Notes: a model not told the origin generated them from the sequence alone. DNA of 64,000 bases from Lachnospiraceae bacterium (GCA_017935565.1 JAGBHK010000041.1:1-64000), one strand, 5' to 3'. Positions 50,513 to 59,581 are shown, numbered from the stretch's first letter. Made by a program: numbers and translations.

Positions 50513-53500
50513 GTACCGACCACAATTACGTTGACATTCCCGCTCAATGTAGAACCATAATAATTTTGATAGTTAATAATAATTGTACTCTTGTTCGTAT
50601 CATTCCATCCAACTGGATGAACTACTACCCAGTCGCTATTAGCCGAATGAGTTATTATAAAGAAAGAAGCTGTTGAATAACTTTTTCCAAGTGAAACAGT
50701 TGTTTTGGCGGCTCTACCTAGGGATGCAGTAGATGAAAAATTCATTGCAACGGTGTGAACGCCTAGTACCTTTAGTGAAGTTTTTAAATTGCTATTTATT
50801 GCTTCTATTCCCTCAGTTAACGAATCCAACTCACTTAACAACATCCTACTTCTATAGCCTGAAGATAATGTTTCTTCTTGCAAATTAACAATTTCTATAT
50901 CGCCATTTGTAAGGATAGATAATCCATGATTTGGTGAAAACAGACCACTTCTCTTTTCTTCTGAAGTACTTTGTCCACCATACCAACTTGTGGTTTTTTC
51001 GACACCACCAACATATACACTGTCATCTTCTTCAAATGGTTTTGAGCCAACCTTCAAACCTTCAATTTTATATAATACAGACTGTACATTTCCACTTGAT
51101 TCAGAAGTTGACTCACCCAGAACCATATTTACATCTTCATCTATGCTTGATATGAACTTTGACCCAGTAAATGAACCTTCTTTTAAAGTAACATTTCCCT
51201 TTTCATCCATTTGAAAATTAGTAGATTGAATTATCAACCTATTTGATAATATCTTTATAACATCTGCAGCCGCATTAATTTCAGAAATCAATGTCTCTTT
51301 ATCAACCTTAAGAGATAATTCTGCCTGAATACTATTTGCAACCTCCCACGAAGCATCACATACTGCCGTGGTATATGTTTTTGTACCATCAGAATATGTT
51401 ATTACGCTTCTAGTCCAAACATATTTATCTTTTGACCAAGTAGGAGCTGCAGAACTCCATGAACCTCCTGCCAATGCTGTTTTACTTGTAGATACATAAT
51501 ATTGAGGAACAATACTACTAACAGTTAAACCGTCAGCACCCGCTGCTCCTGTTTCACCCTTGGCTCCTGTTTCGCCATGTGTTCCTATTATTCTTACTGA
51601 TGTATTACTTGTGGTTCCATCCGTATATGTAATCTTTTCATAGTTCCAAAGGTACTTCTTGGTTGTAGTCGTTGTCTGTAGACTTGTTGTCCATCCACTT
51701 GTTGAAGTTGTCACTCCACTTGCTGAGGATGAAGCAAGGTAATAATCCACCATTGATACTATTCCTTTTCCATCACTTCCATTACTTCCATCTTTTCCTG
51801 CCGCCCCAGTTGCTCCTGTTGCTCCTGTTTCACCCTTGGCTCCTGTTTCGCCATGTGTTCCTATTATTCTTACCGATGTATTACTTGTGGTTCCATCCGT
51901 ATATGTAATCTTTTCATAGTTCCAAAGGTATTTCTTGGTCGTAGTCGTTGTCTGAAGACTTGTTGTCCATCCATTTGTCGCAGTTGTTACTCCGCTTGCT
52001 GAGGATGAAGCGAGGTAATAATCCACTATTGATGTTATTCCTTTTCCATCACTTCCATTACTTCCGTCTTCTCCATCTTTGCCATCTTTTCCATTCGCAC
52101 CATCCTCGCCATCTTTTCCATTTCGACCGGGAAGACAAATTGGAACACTTTCCACGGTAGTTTCATCACCGTATGTGGTTATTGTTTTCTGCCACATATA
52201 CATTCCGTCAATCCATGTCGGAGCTTCTACATTCCAGCCATCATCTGGTGCTGTTTCGCAACTATCCGATAATGCATACACAACCTGTATTCCTACTACA
52301 CCAGTATCACCAAGTGTAGCTACCTTTTCGATAAGTACTTTTAATTCGTTGTCTGTCTGTATTATCTCATTGTTAAGATTTTCCTCAAGATTTGTTATAA
52401 GTAATGAAGTAGCTTCCACTGTTCGTTTCAATCTATTCATTTTATTCTTAAGTTTAATTACATCCTCTGCAATACCAAAAGATTCACCTGTAGTCTTTGT
52501 TCCTGAAGACTTGATTACATCTTTTAAACCTTGAGTTCCTGATAAGGTACGTTGAAGTATCAATCCAACAAAACTTTCACCACTGGTAAGCTTATATGAT
52601 ACCTGTTGTCCACATTTTATGTACGGCAATCCAATCTGTTCAGATGTATATGGAATGTATGTTATATCTTTAATAACTTCATATATATTAGCGGCCAATA
52701 CTTCCAACTTTTCTGTACTGCTGCCATATATAAGAAAATTATCCTGTACAATATATGCATTGTCACCCTCGCCTGCAGAACCACCAATATCACCATCTTC
52801 TGTTCTAACATTTACCCTGGTAAATTTATTAACGGTATAATTCTCTGTTTTGAGTGTTTTATAATGCTTAACTTCCAAGTATTCATTCACTACATTTGTA
52901 TCAAGTGTTATAAATTCTATCTTTCCATCAGCTGCTGCCCTGAAAAAACCACCATTTAATTCAGCTATACTCTTAAGCACTGTGATACCCTTTATATCTT
53001 CAGGAGAAATCGTTTTTTCTAATTCAACCTCTCCATTAACAAGCGTTACTTCCGCCAATTCTACACCGATATAATCACACAAGCTTTGCAACATTGCATT
53101 CATTGTAGTAGGAAACTCTAGCATTTCATACCATTCACTAACATTTGTATTGAATAATATAATGTTATCGTATGCAACTATATCTCTATACTTCTTATTC
53201 TCTGTAAGCAAACAACTATCAACATTGTAAACACCTATATCCACACTATTTTCATTGATTATTTGTTTTAAATTAATCTTTTTATCACTAATATCGCCTA
53301 TCTCTGCTACCATCTTAAGTTTCAGCATCGATGCATTACATTCTCCAAACCTAAGCTGCGTATTACTACATAATTTTTCTGTAAGGCTGAATGAGCCAAA
53401 CACTATGTTCTTATTATCATAATCAGTACCATCAATTCCTATTACATAGTTTTTTGATATTGTACTGTCATTTGTCTTCTTATATAATTCCTTTATTTCA

Positions 53501-53514
53501 TCTGATACATTCAT
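50509..53514 (-). CDS. Phage tail-tip/fibre protein with switchable C-terminus
   Basis: The 1001 residues start with a tail-hub or endopeptidase-like domain (about 1-340), then a helix, two collagen-like stretches (G-x-y repeats near 460-490 and 560-582) and two near-identical domains 92 residues apart (each with DYYLASSSASGVTT and YLWNYEKITYTDG). A third Gly-x-y stretch follows near 646-660. The constant part ends near residue 905 at INSNL; the last 90 residues (KTSLKVLGVH to VIVVGT) are the expressed cassette D. The role is host binding at the tail tip. It follows the distal-tail gene by 9 bases and is the last gene of the tail operon. Confidence 0.85.
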   Translation of the reverse strand: MNVSDEIKELYKKTNDSTISKNYVIGIDGTDYDNKNIVFGSFSLTEKLCSNTQLRFGECNASMLKLKMVAEIGDISDKKINLKQIINENSVDIGVYNVDSCLLTENKKYRDIVAYDNIILFNTNVSEWYEMLEFPTTMNAMLQSLCDYIGVELAEVTLVNGEVELEKTISPEDIKGITVLKSIAELNGGFFRAAADGKIEFITLDTNVVNEYLEVKHYKTLKTENYTVNKFTRVNVRTEDGDIGGSAGEGDNAYIVQDNFLIYGSSTEKLEVLAANIYEVIKDITYIPYTSEQIGLPYIKCGQQVSYKLTSGESFVGLILQRTLSGTQGLKDVIKSSGTKTTGESFGIAEDVIKLKNKMNRLKRTVEATSLLITNLEENLNNEIIQTDNELKVLIEKVATLGDTGVVGIQVVYALSDSCETAPDDGWNVEAPTWIDGMYMWQKTITTYGDETTVESVPICLPGRNGKDGEDGANGKDGKDGEDGSNGSDGKGITSIVDYYLASSSASGVTTATNGWTTSLQTTTTTKKYLWNYEKITYTDGTTSNTSVRIIGTHGETGAKGETGATGATGAAGKDGSNGSDGKGIVSMVDYYLASSSASGVTTSTSGWTTSLQTTTTTKKYLWNYEKITYTDGTTSNTSVRIIGTHGETGAKGETGAAGADGLTVSSIVPQYYVSTSKTALAGGSWSSAAPTWSKDKYVWTRSVITYSDGTKTYTTAVCDASWEVANSIQAELSLKVDKETLISEINAAADVIKILSNRLIIQSTNFQMDEKGNVTLKEGSFTGSKFISSIDEDVNMVLGESTSESSGNVQSVLYKIEGLKVGSKPFEEDDSVYVGGVEKTTSWYGGQSTSEEKRSGLFSPNHGLSILTNGDIEIVNLQEETLSSGYRSRMLLSELDSLTEGIEAINSNLKTSLKVLGVHTVAMNFSSTASLGRAAKTTVSLGKSYSTASFFIITHSANSDWVVVHPVGWNDTNKSTIIINYQNYYGSTLSGNVNVIVVGT
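50784..50800 (-). repeat. Shufflon recombination site D (expressed junction)
   Basis: The 17-base site in minus orientation lies inside the fibre gene and encodes INSNL at the junction of constant and variable parts. Confidence 0.85.
51562..52060. repeat. 276-base near-identical tandem repeat in the fibre gene
   Basis: Two copies, offset by 276 bases (92 codons), contain the same Thr-rich domain and adjoining Gly-x-y stretch. The reading frame is kept, so copy number could change without breaking the gene. Confidence 0.75.
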
Positions 53515-53523
53515 AATAGCCTC

Positions 53524-53925
53524 CTAATACTCTATAATCTCTATAGATATAGCGTTGTAAATTATATCTGATTCCGTTCCTGCTTCTACCACTCTGTTAA
53601 TTGGGAATTGCGGGTCAACCATATAAAACTTACCTGTTTCATATGAATTTGTCTCATCATTCCAATATGTAAGTTCTGTATCATCTCTGTTAAAAAACGA
53701 CTGCATCTCTATCTTGTCTGCTAAATGTAATCCTTGTGGTGTTTGAAATGTACATTTAGTTCTCTTATGTGGCAGGATATTTCTCTGCAATTCACCATTT
53801 CCATCCGTGTATGAATCCTGGTCTGTTCTTTGATCAGGAGCTGAGCTCCAAGTTGAAAAAGAAATAAACCTGTTAGGAAATACTTTTTCTCCTACTTTTA
53901 TCATATATCCTTCAAATCCATTCAT
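53524..53925 (-). CDS. Distal tail protein-like
   Basis: The ATG at 53923-53925 has AAAGGAG 8-9 bases upstream, giving 133 residues. The sequence (FISFSTWSSAPDQRTDQDSY, RTKCTFQTPQGLHLADKI, YNAISIEIIEY) fits a small beta-barrel tail protein of the type found between tape measure and tail-tip genes (DUF6711-like). It is probably the distal tail or baseplate ring protein. It lies 9 bases before the fibre gene. Confidence 0.7.
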   Translation of the reverse strand: MNGFEGYMIKVGEKVFPNRFISFSTWSSAPDQRTDQDSYTDGNGELQRNILPHKRTKCTFQTPQGLHLADKIEMQSFFNRDDTELTYWNDETNSYETGKFYMVDPQFPINRVVEAGTESDIIYNAISIEIIEY

Positions 53926-53982
53926 TTTATCCGCTCCTTTTACCAAAATAACCAAGACGGAGTTTCCGCCTTGGTTACTAAT

Positions 53983-56532
53983 CTAATATGCATATCCTGC
54001 TGTCATCTTTTGGTTCTGCAGTCTTCGAAGTTCAACCTTCTCATAAACCACATCCCCATCCATATCTACTTTTACATAGATATTTCCATCACCGATTTTA
54101 TCTGCAAGGTAATAAATAGCCTCACTTAATCTGTCATTGTTTGAATAACTTGCAAACTTCTTAAAGAGAATATCCATCCAGCCTGTATTATTTTCAAGTG
54201 GCAACACAGCTTCCTTTCCTGCCTCACCGATGATAGCAGGTGTCGCACTATTAACAATACCACCTTTAGCCAAATATTCAATCTTTGAGAAACTTACCGG
54301 GTCAATGTCAAATCCAAATGTTTTTCCACCGATTTTAGGTACCCATTCCGGAATATCAAAACTTAACTTATTTATGCCATCCACGACAAAGTTTAACGCG
54401 CTCTCAACACCTGTAATCATAGCATTTATCATACCAATTATTAAGTTTATTGGTATCTTCAAAACACTTACCATTCCATTCCATATTCCTGAGAGTGCTG
54501 TTTTCACTCCTGTCCAAGCTGTTTTCCAGTCACCTGTGAATACGCCTTTTATGAATGTCACTATACCAGTACAAGTCGTTATTATTCCGTTAATTGCATC
54601 AATCATATTTCCAATGATAGGTTCCACCACATTAAATATGCCTTGGAATACACTTTTAAATATCGGACCAAGAGTGCTTGATAACCAACCAACAATAGGA
54701 GCTATAAACTTGTTATAAATCGCTAGTGCTGCATCCACAAACTCACCAACAAAATTAGCGAGATTGCTCAATAACGGTTTCATATGTTCTGACCACACCT
54801 TGTCAATAAGTTTCATAAAACTATCCCAAGTAGGCTTTATCCATGTTTCCCACGCATTAAGAATCACATCTGCAGTTGTTCTGATTGCTTCTCTAAAGCC
54901 CTCAAATATAGTTGCGCCATATTTTTGCCAGGTATCATTCATTATATCAAGAACATCAGACCACACTGTTGTTACCTGATTTAATATTGGAACAATACCT
55001 TCCGTCCATAATACAGAAACTATACCAATTACTTCATCATTCCATACACCTATAGTCGCTGTCATTTCGGTAAGAACCTGTGTAAACATAGGTAAACCTA
55101 CTACGACAAACTTCTCAAATAATGGTAAACCTGCCTGAGTCCATATATCAGAAAAGACGGTAGTATATAGTGATAACATATCTGCCAGATAATTAGCCGA
55201 GACATCAACTACAGTCTTCAAATACTTGGTTACATCAACATTAAACCACGCCATGAGTGGCGATTTTAGTTTCGTCAATGTTTTCCATGTCTTGTCTGCC
55301 ACAGAACTAAGTTTTTTTATACTGTCCTTTCCGGCATTATATACCTTTAGAAATGAACCCGAAAAATTATTTTTAATCCAGTTTGTAAACTTATTTAATG
55401 ACGATTTAATTTTAGTTACTTCCTCGTTAACAACACTTGTAGTGTTTGTTATGCCTGATGTATCTATTGACAACGCCATTGATGATGAAGTGCCCGAATC
55501 TTCACCCTTACTACCCGATGATATGTTATTAAGCTTGTCTATTCCTGACAATGCTCTCTTAACACTTTCAGCCGACGTTGCTGTACTTTCCATATTACTT
55601 GACAATACATCAGAGGATGCTGCAACATCATTTATGGCATCATTACCTCCGCCTGCATCACCAAACAATGAAGTACTAAAATCTCTAAACATATCTGCAA
55701 CAGTCTGTAACTTCGGTATAATTTCATTTATCAATCTCAATACTGGTGTAAGAACATTTATAAGACCCTGACCTACCGAAGCCTTAACAGAATTAAAGCT
55801 TTCCGATAATATCTTTGTCTGGTTTGCCCAAGAATTAGATGTCCTTGCAAAATCTCCTTGTGCATCAGATGTTACTTCCATCAGATAATTATATCTTAAT
55901 AATACCTGTTCTGCCTGCTCCATGTCATTATACGCTTTGGTTATACCTTGGCTTAAAGCATAGGCTTCAAGATTTGCTACCGACATGTTTATACCAAGTT
56001 GTTTAAGTGGCTCCGTCTCACCACTTATACCAGCTCGGAGTTTTGCAAAAGCATCATCTCCGGACAGATTGTAAAATGATGCCATATCTCCTGCCAAGCC
56101 AGTAAGGTTCTTTGACATTACCAACACTTCATCCGATGTGATTCCCATGCTCTTTAGCATAGCACCCATAGTTGAAGTATACTGTTTTGCTGATAATTCA
56201 GATAAACCAAACTGGCTTATTGCACTCTTGGCAAATTCATTTACATTTCCTGACATTGATTCAAAGGTAACATCTACCACGTTCTGCACTTCCTGCAGAT
56301 CGGAACCAAGTTCTATACAACTTTTTGAAAAGGATGCAATAGCTGCTACTGAAAATGCCACAGCTATTCCTTTACCGATTTTGCTTACTAATGATTTAAT
56401 TTTTCCTGTCTGCTTTTCTGTAGTTCCGGCGGTCTGCTTGACGGCTGTATTCACTTTTGACAGCTCATCTCTTATTCCCTTGGTATTTGCATCGATGATA
56501 ACTTGCAACTTTTCAAGGGTAAGCCCTTCCAT
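53983..56532 (-). CDS. Phage tail tape measure protein
   Basis: The 849-residue protein sets tail length. The N-terminal part (VIIDANTKGIRDELSKVNTA, then GSDLQEVQNVVDVTF and ISQFGLSELSAKQYTSTMGAML) is the conserved TP901-type tape measure region. The centre has Ser/Thr linker and repeated Trp-containing helices, and a hydrophobic C-terminal segment (IWNGMVSVLKIPINLIIGMINAMI) that would enter the membrane. AKGGIVNSATPAIIGEAGKEAVLPL near the end is a common closing motif. The gene is intact. Confidence 0.93.
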   Translation of the reverse strand: MEGLTLEKLQVIIDANTKGIRDELSKVNTAVKQTAGTTEKQTGKIKSLVSKIGKGIAVAFSVAAIASFSKSCIELGSDLQEVQNVVDVTFESMSGNVNEFAKSAISQFGLSELSAKQYTSTMGAMLKSMGITSDEVLVMSKNLTGLAGDMASFYNLSGDDAFAKLRAGISGETEPLKQLGINMSVANLEAYALSQGITKAYNDMEQAEQVLLRYNYLMEVTSDAQGDFARTSNSWANQTKILSESFNSVKASVGQGLINVLTPVLRLINEIIPKLQTVADMFRDFSTSLFGDAGGGNDAINDVAASSDVLSSNMESTATSAESVKRALSGIDKLNNISSGSKGEDSGTSSSMALSIDTSGITNTTSVVNEEVTKIKSSLNKFTNWIKNNFSGSFLKVYNAGKDSIKKLSSVADKTWKTLTKLKSPLMAWFNVDVTKYLKTVVDVSANYLADMLSLYTTVFSDIWTQAGLPLFEKFVVVGLPMFTQVLTEMTATIGVWNDEVIGIVSVLWTEGIVPILNQVTTVWSDVLDIMNDTWQKYGATIFEGFREAIRTTADVILNAWETWIKPTWDSFMKLIDKVWSEHMKPLLSNLANFVGEFVDAALAIYNKFIAPIVGWLSSTLGPIFKSVFQGIFNVVEPIIGNMIDAINGIITTCTGIVTFIKGVFTGDWKTAWTGVKTALSGIWNGMVSVLKIPINLIIGMINAMITGVESALNFVVDGINKLSFDIPEWVPKIGGKTFGFDIDPVSFSKIEYLAKGGIVNSATPAIIGEAGKEAVLPLENNTGWMDILFKKFASYSNNDRLSEAIYYLADKIGDGNIYVKVDMDGDVVYEKVELRRLQNQKMTAGYAY

Positions 56533-56536
56533 TTAC

Positions 56537-56953
56537 TCATTCACCACCTTTAAATCTCTGATTGTTCCAGAACATAAATTCTTCCATTCTTGCCTTATTA
56601 AGTTCCAGTTCAGCCTCTTGAACCTTTTTCTTCTCATCTTCATCCATTTCTTTTGTGAGATCAGCAAACCATTGTGGAAAAAAGTTCTGTAACGGAGTCA
56701 AGAACTTTTTCTTATCCTCCGCCTCTCCCGGCAGCAGCATACTTATATATTCCATAATCTGCTGTGCAAGAACTTTATTAAGAATGGCATCATATTTCTT
56801 GCCAATGTCCATATTTTCAGCTTCTTTTTTTTCTTTACGTCTTGAACTATCAAGCATATCTATAATTTCATCAATACTTGAATCCCAAAATAAAGAAGGA
56901 GTATACCCGGCATCCAAAAACACCGGATATACTTCCCATAATCGATCCGTCAC
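56537..56953 (-). CDS. Tail assembly chaperone extension (GT-type), reached by -1 frameshift
   Basis: On its own this frame starts with a GTG at 56951-56953 and gives 138 residues, largely helical and acidic (YDAILNKVLAQQIMEYISML). The frame is open upstream to 57040, where it joins the preceding gene through a T-TTT-TTT slippery site in the -1 frame. This is the layout of lambda gpG and gpGT: the fused product of about 319 residues recruits tail tube to the tape measure. Independent start is weaker, because no clear ribosome site precedes the GTG. Confidence 0.75.
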   Translation of the reverse strand: MTDRLWEVYPVFLDAGYTPSLFWDSSIDEIIDMLDSSRRKEKKEAENMDIGKKYDAILNKVLAQQIMEYISMLLPGEAEDKKKFLTPLQNFFPQWFADLTKEMDEDEKKKVQEAELELNKARMEEFMFWNNQRFKGGE

Positions 56954-56997
56954 AGTCAGTTCCTCTTTTAGTTCTGACTTTTTATTTTGCTTAACAA

Positions 56998-57495
56998 CTA
57001 ATTGCTGGTGTCCGCCATGCTCTCCAGCATCTCCTGAGTAAAAAAACCTGAAGCTTTGTACACCTCAATGAAAACATCTCTCCAGAATGTCATCTGGTCA
57101 TTACCTTCATCTATATATTTATCATACAATGCCTGTATATGTTTAAGCTGCACACCCTTATGCCAAGGTGTCATTGCCATATGTACAACCTCCAGCATGA
57201 TACTTAATGAAGGCATACTATCAAGGAATGACATAAGATTTCTCTTATATTTATTCTCTAACTGCTGAATTCCTGCCGTTTTAAGCTTAAGGCGATATCT
57301 GTTACCACAAACCTCCCAATATGCAAACATTGGTCTTTTTACCACTGGCTTAACCGGATTTTCAAACTTCTCTACAAAAGTTTCTTCCACAGCTACTTCC
57401 TCAACCATATTTTCTGTTACTATTATTGTACTTTCCTCTTCCTGAATTTCCACTCCTTCAGGCATTTCAAAGTTTTCTGTTACATTTGTATCCAT
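56998..57495 (-). CDS. Tail assembly chaperone (gpG-type, DUF6096-like)
   Basis: The 165-residue protein has an acidic N-terminal region, then FAYWEVCGNRYRLKLKTAGIQQLENKYKRNL and a helical part (LEVVHMAMTPWHKGVQLKHIQALYDKYI), typical of siphophage tail assembly chaperones between tail tube and tape measure. At codons 150-152 it reads GGT TTT TTT and ends 14 codons later. A ribosome slipping back one base there continues into the gene at 56537. The free form and the fused form are both expected in tail assembly. Confidence 0.8.
   Translation of the reverse strand: MDTNVTENFEMPEGVEIQEEESTIIVTENMVEEVAVEETFVEKFENPVKPVVKRPMFAYWEVCGNRYRLKLKTAGIQQLENKYKRNLMSFLDSMPSLSIMLEVVHMAMTPWHKGVQLKHIQALYDKYIDEGNDQMTFWRDVFIEVYKASGFFTQEMLESMADTSN
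57040..57046 (-). other. Programmed -1 frameshift site
   Basis: The heptamer T-TTT-TTT is in the zero frame of the upstream gene (GGT TTT TTT ACT). Slipping by -1 gives TAC TCA GGA and an open frame YSGDAGEHGGHQQLVVKQ into the chaperone extension. No downstream hairpin was proved. Confidence 0.7.
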
Positions 57496-57514
57496 CTTTT
57501 ATTTCCTCCTGATT

Positions 57515-57937
57515 TTATTCTGTTGCTGCTGCAGGGTCTGCTGGTACCATTTCACCCTGAATTGCAAGTTTAAGTGTAAACTTAATACCACCATTAACTC
57601 CACCACCGCCAAGTTTAACATTGCACATTGCCGGAAATGTGAACGAAAGTCCGTCTGGATATTCCTGTTTAAATTCAAGAATCTCCTTATCTGCCTGTGC
57701 CTGTCTAAATACTCTGTATGGTGATGTTGATGACTTATTTTCGTAGATGAACTTGTATTCCAGTTCGCCATAATCACCAATACCATACTCATATTCATGG
57801 TTCTTTGAAGCAAGATGAGTCATCTGTACCTTTTCATCTTCACTACCAATATCTGGTATTTCCTCAAGCTTGGTTGCGATTGTCCAATCTTCAGCTCCCA
57901 ATGTTCTATATGAGAGCGTTGTACCATTAGCTAACAT
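57515..57937 (-). CDS. Major tail tube protein
   Basis: The 140-residue protein (MLANGTTLSYRTLGAEDWT, then KVQMTHLASKNHEYEYGIGD, ending in CNVKLGGGGVNGGIKFTLKL) has the size and beta-rich layout of a siphophage tail tube protein. It lies between the DUF2829 gene and the chaperone genes. A separate reading on the same strand at 57499 is a shadow frame. Confidence 0.82.
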   Translation of the reverse strand: MLANGTTLSYRTLGAEDWTIATKLEEIPDIGSEDEKVQMTHLASKNHEYEYGIGDYGELEYKFIYENKSSTSPYRVFRQAQADKEILEFKQEYPDGLSFTFPAMCNVKLGGGGVNGGIKFTLKLAIQGEMVPADPAAATE

Positions 57938-57955
57938 ATCTAGTTTCCTCCTTCC

Positions 57956-58459
57956 TTAATCCACTATCATCCAATCTTCAGCTAACATATCTGTCTGTGA
58001 TGCCAACCAACCCACAACAATGTTATTATCTGCTGTTTTCATTGCCACAACATTTGGCATTGAAAACTTTTCTTCAGACTGCATGAAGTTTGTCATATCT
58101 GCATCTGTTTCAAACTCTGTAACATTAACCAGGAATAAAAACATACCTTTTCCATTCCATCCTGTTCTTGCAACCTTGAGACCTCTCTTAAGATACTTAA
58201 TTGCATCTCCAAATCCCATTGTTGCAACACCACCTAATATTGGTGTGTTTTCTTCTTCAGCAATGAGCCAGTCCTCGGACAGAAGATTGTTAATCGTATA
58301 TTCAACCCTTTCTGTCTCTCTAATATCCAGTGTTTTACCTTCATGAGTATGTATAAGTACCGTTTTCTTATCCTCATCCCAACTCCAGTAACCTCTCCAT
58401 GCTGGTAACTTAACTTTTTTTCCTGCCTTCATTGCTGCCAACGCTTCAATAAACTTCAT
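57956..58459 (-). CDS. Tandem DUF2829 (Tad2-like) protein in the tail operon
   Basis: The 167 residues hold two copies of a DUF2829 domain. The first (about 1-70) has FIEALAAMKAGKKVKLPAW, a Trp-rich strand and LLSEDWLIAEE; the second (about 80-167) repeats FGDAIKYLKRGLKVARTGW and MLAEDWMIVD. DUF2829 is the Thoeris anti-defence 2 fold, which captures signalling nucleotides such as gcADPR variants. The gene lies between tail tube and tail completion genes and is spaced like a structural gene (12 and 18 bases to its neighbours). It may therefore be a virion component, an anti-defence sponge or both. Ligand binding is inferred. Confidence 0.8.
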   Translation of the reverse strand: MKFIEALAAMKAGKKVKLPAWRGYWSWDEDKKTVLIHTHEGKTLDIRETERVEYTINNLLSEDWLIAEEENTPILGGVATMGFGDAIKYLKRGLKVARTGWNGKGMFLFLVNVTEFETDADMTNFMQSEEKFSMPNVVAMKTADNNIVVGWLASQTDMLAEDWMIVD

Positions 58460-58471
58460 TTATCCATCCTC

Positions 58472-58828
58472 CTAACTGTGTGTCACTCTGTCATTCTCCG
58501 GATTGATTATGCCTTCATAACGCATCAATTTATGCTTTTCAGGGCTTTTATCCTCAACGTCAGTGCATTGGATTCTCTTAAGACCCAACTTAGCAATTCT
58601 TTTATCCAGTTCGCAGGCAAGCAACGATGTCGAACCATCATTCCATATATCAAAGCGATATCTAACATAAGATTCATATTCCTTGTTATCAACCCATGAA
58701 TGGACTTTGTTCTCTTCTTCGGTATATTGAATCGCTGGTAATGTACCCTCCTCATCCGGGTAACTGTCACCCACATTTTCCACAAGATCTTTTATGGCTT
58801 CATATACCTCTTCTTTCTTATTTTGCAT
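58472..58828 (-). CDS. Tail terminator/completion protein-like
   Basis: The 118-residue protein reads LKDLVENVGDSYPDEEGTLP-like at the start, WVDNKEYESYVRYRFDIWND in the centre, and ELDKRIAKLGLKRIQCTDVED near the end. The size and its place after the HK97 gp10-like gene match tail terminator proteins. It overlaps that gene by 11 bases. Family assignment is by position more than by motif. Confidence 0.68.
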   Translation of the reverse strand: MQNKKEEVYEAIKDLVENVGDSYPDEEGTLPAIQYTEEENKVHSWVDNKEYESYVRYRFDIWNDGSTSLLACELDKRIAKLGLKRIQCTDVEDKSPEKHKLMRYEGIINPENDRVTHS

Positions 58829-59258
58829 TACCTGTCACCTTCCTTATTTCTTTTCTTATATCTACATTTATACGCTCAAGAACTTGCTTTTCATTATTCT
58901 TAAGCGCAGGATACAAGAATGGTTGCGCCGGTTGCCCAGCCCATTCTTCATTGTAAGTTATGTCCTGATCGCCGTCATAGGTTGCAGCTCCACGACGTCC
59001 GGTACCAAGTTCAACATAAGGTCCATATTCCTTATTTGTATAGACTTTTCCAATAACATGAGAATTCGAAACTTCAACTTTTGTTGATATACTGTTTCTT
59101 AATTCTCCCTTATCCACAGGGCATAACAACTTAGCCTCTGCCTGAACCGTCTTACAGCCACGATGAACCGCTCGTTCCATCGCTCCCGACTTGAATACCT
59201 CTTCTATTACATCCAATTTCTTGAATAAACTATCAAGTCCTTTTATTGTTGATGACAT
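58818..59258 (-). CDS. HK97 gp10-like tail component
   Basis: The 146 residues match the HK97 gp10 family: a helical start (GLDSLFKKLDVIEEVFKSG), CPVDKGELRNSIST, YGPYVELGTGRRG and PAQPFLYPALKNNEK, all conserved in that family of head-tail joining proteins. It overlaps the upstream gene by one base. It is followed by the terminator-like gene. Confidence 0.9.
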   Translation of the reverse strand: MSSTIKGLDSLFKKLDVIEEVFKSGAMERAVHRGCKTVQAEAKLLCPVDKGELRNSISTKVEVSNSHVIGKVYTNKEYGPYVELGTGRRGAATYDGDQDITYNEEWAGQPAQPFLYPALKNNEKQVLERINVDIRKEIRKVTGNAK

Positions 59259-59581
59259 TAGATTTCCTCCAGTTCATAAAACTTAATATCATATGGATAT
59301 GTAGCAACAACCCTATAATCAGGCTTATCCGTAGATTTATAACAGATTCCATCACCTTTTTTTATTTCAATATCACCATCATATAACATATTTAAAATTC
59401 GAGATGATTTAGCTCCATACATGGCAATCAATCTCGCATCTATCTTTTGCCATATCTGCGCTTTTATGGGTATAGCCTTTTCATATGCTGCCGCTCTATG
59501 ACCTTCTCCATCACGAGTGCTATTAAGTTTTTTGCAGTATCCATATTCCTTAAGTCGCTTCTGTGTCATTCTTCTGCTCAT
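59258..59581 (-). CDS. Head-tail stopper-like protein
   Basis: The ATG at 59579-59581 (MSRRMT) has GGTGG about 8 bases upstream, giving 107 residues. Its beta-rich C-terminal part (EIKKGDGICYKSTDKPDYRVVA) fits a head closure or stopper protein. It overlaps the connector gene by 32 bases and its stop overlaps the gp10-like start by one base. Assignment rests on position and size. Confidence 0.65.
   Translation of the reverse strand: MSRRMTQKRLKEYGYCKKLNSTRDGEGHRAAAYEKAIPIKAQIWQKIDARLIAMYGAKSSRILNMLYDGDIEIKKGDGICYKSTDKPDYRVVATYPYDIKFYELEEI

Noticed and set aside
55226-55771. Plus-strand frame of 181 residues opposite the tape measure gene
   Set aside because: Shadow of a repetitive helical gene; no start context.
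57499-57813. Second frame of 104 residues over the tail tube gene
   Set aside because: It is rich in Gln/His/Leu with no ribosome site and overlaps the well-supported tail tube gene in another frame.
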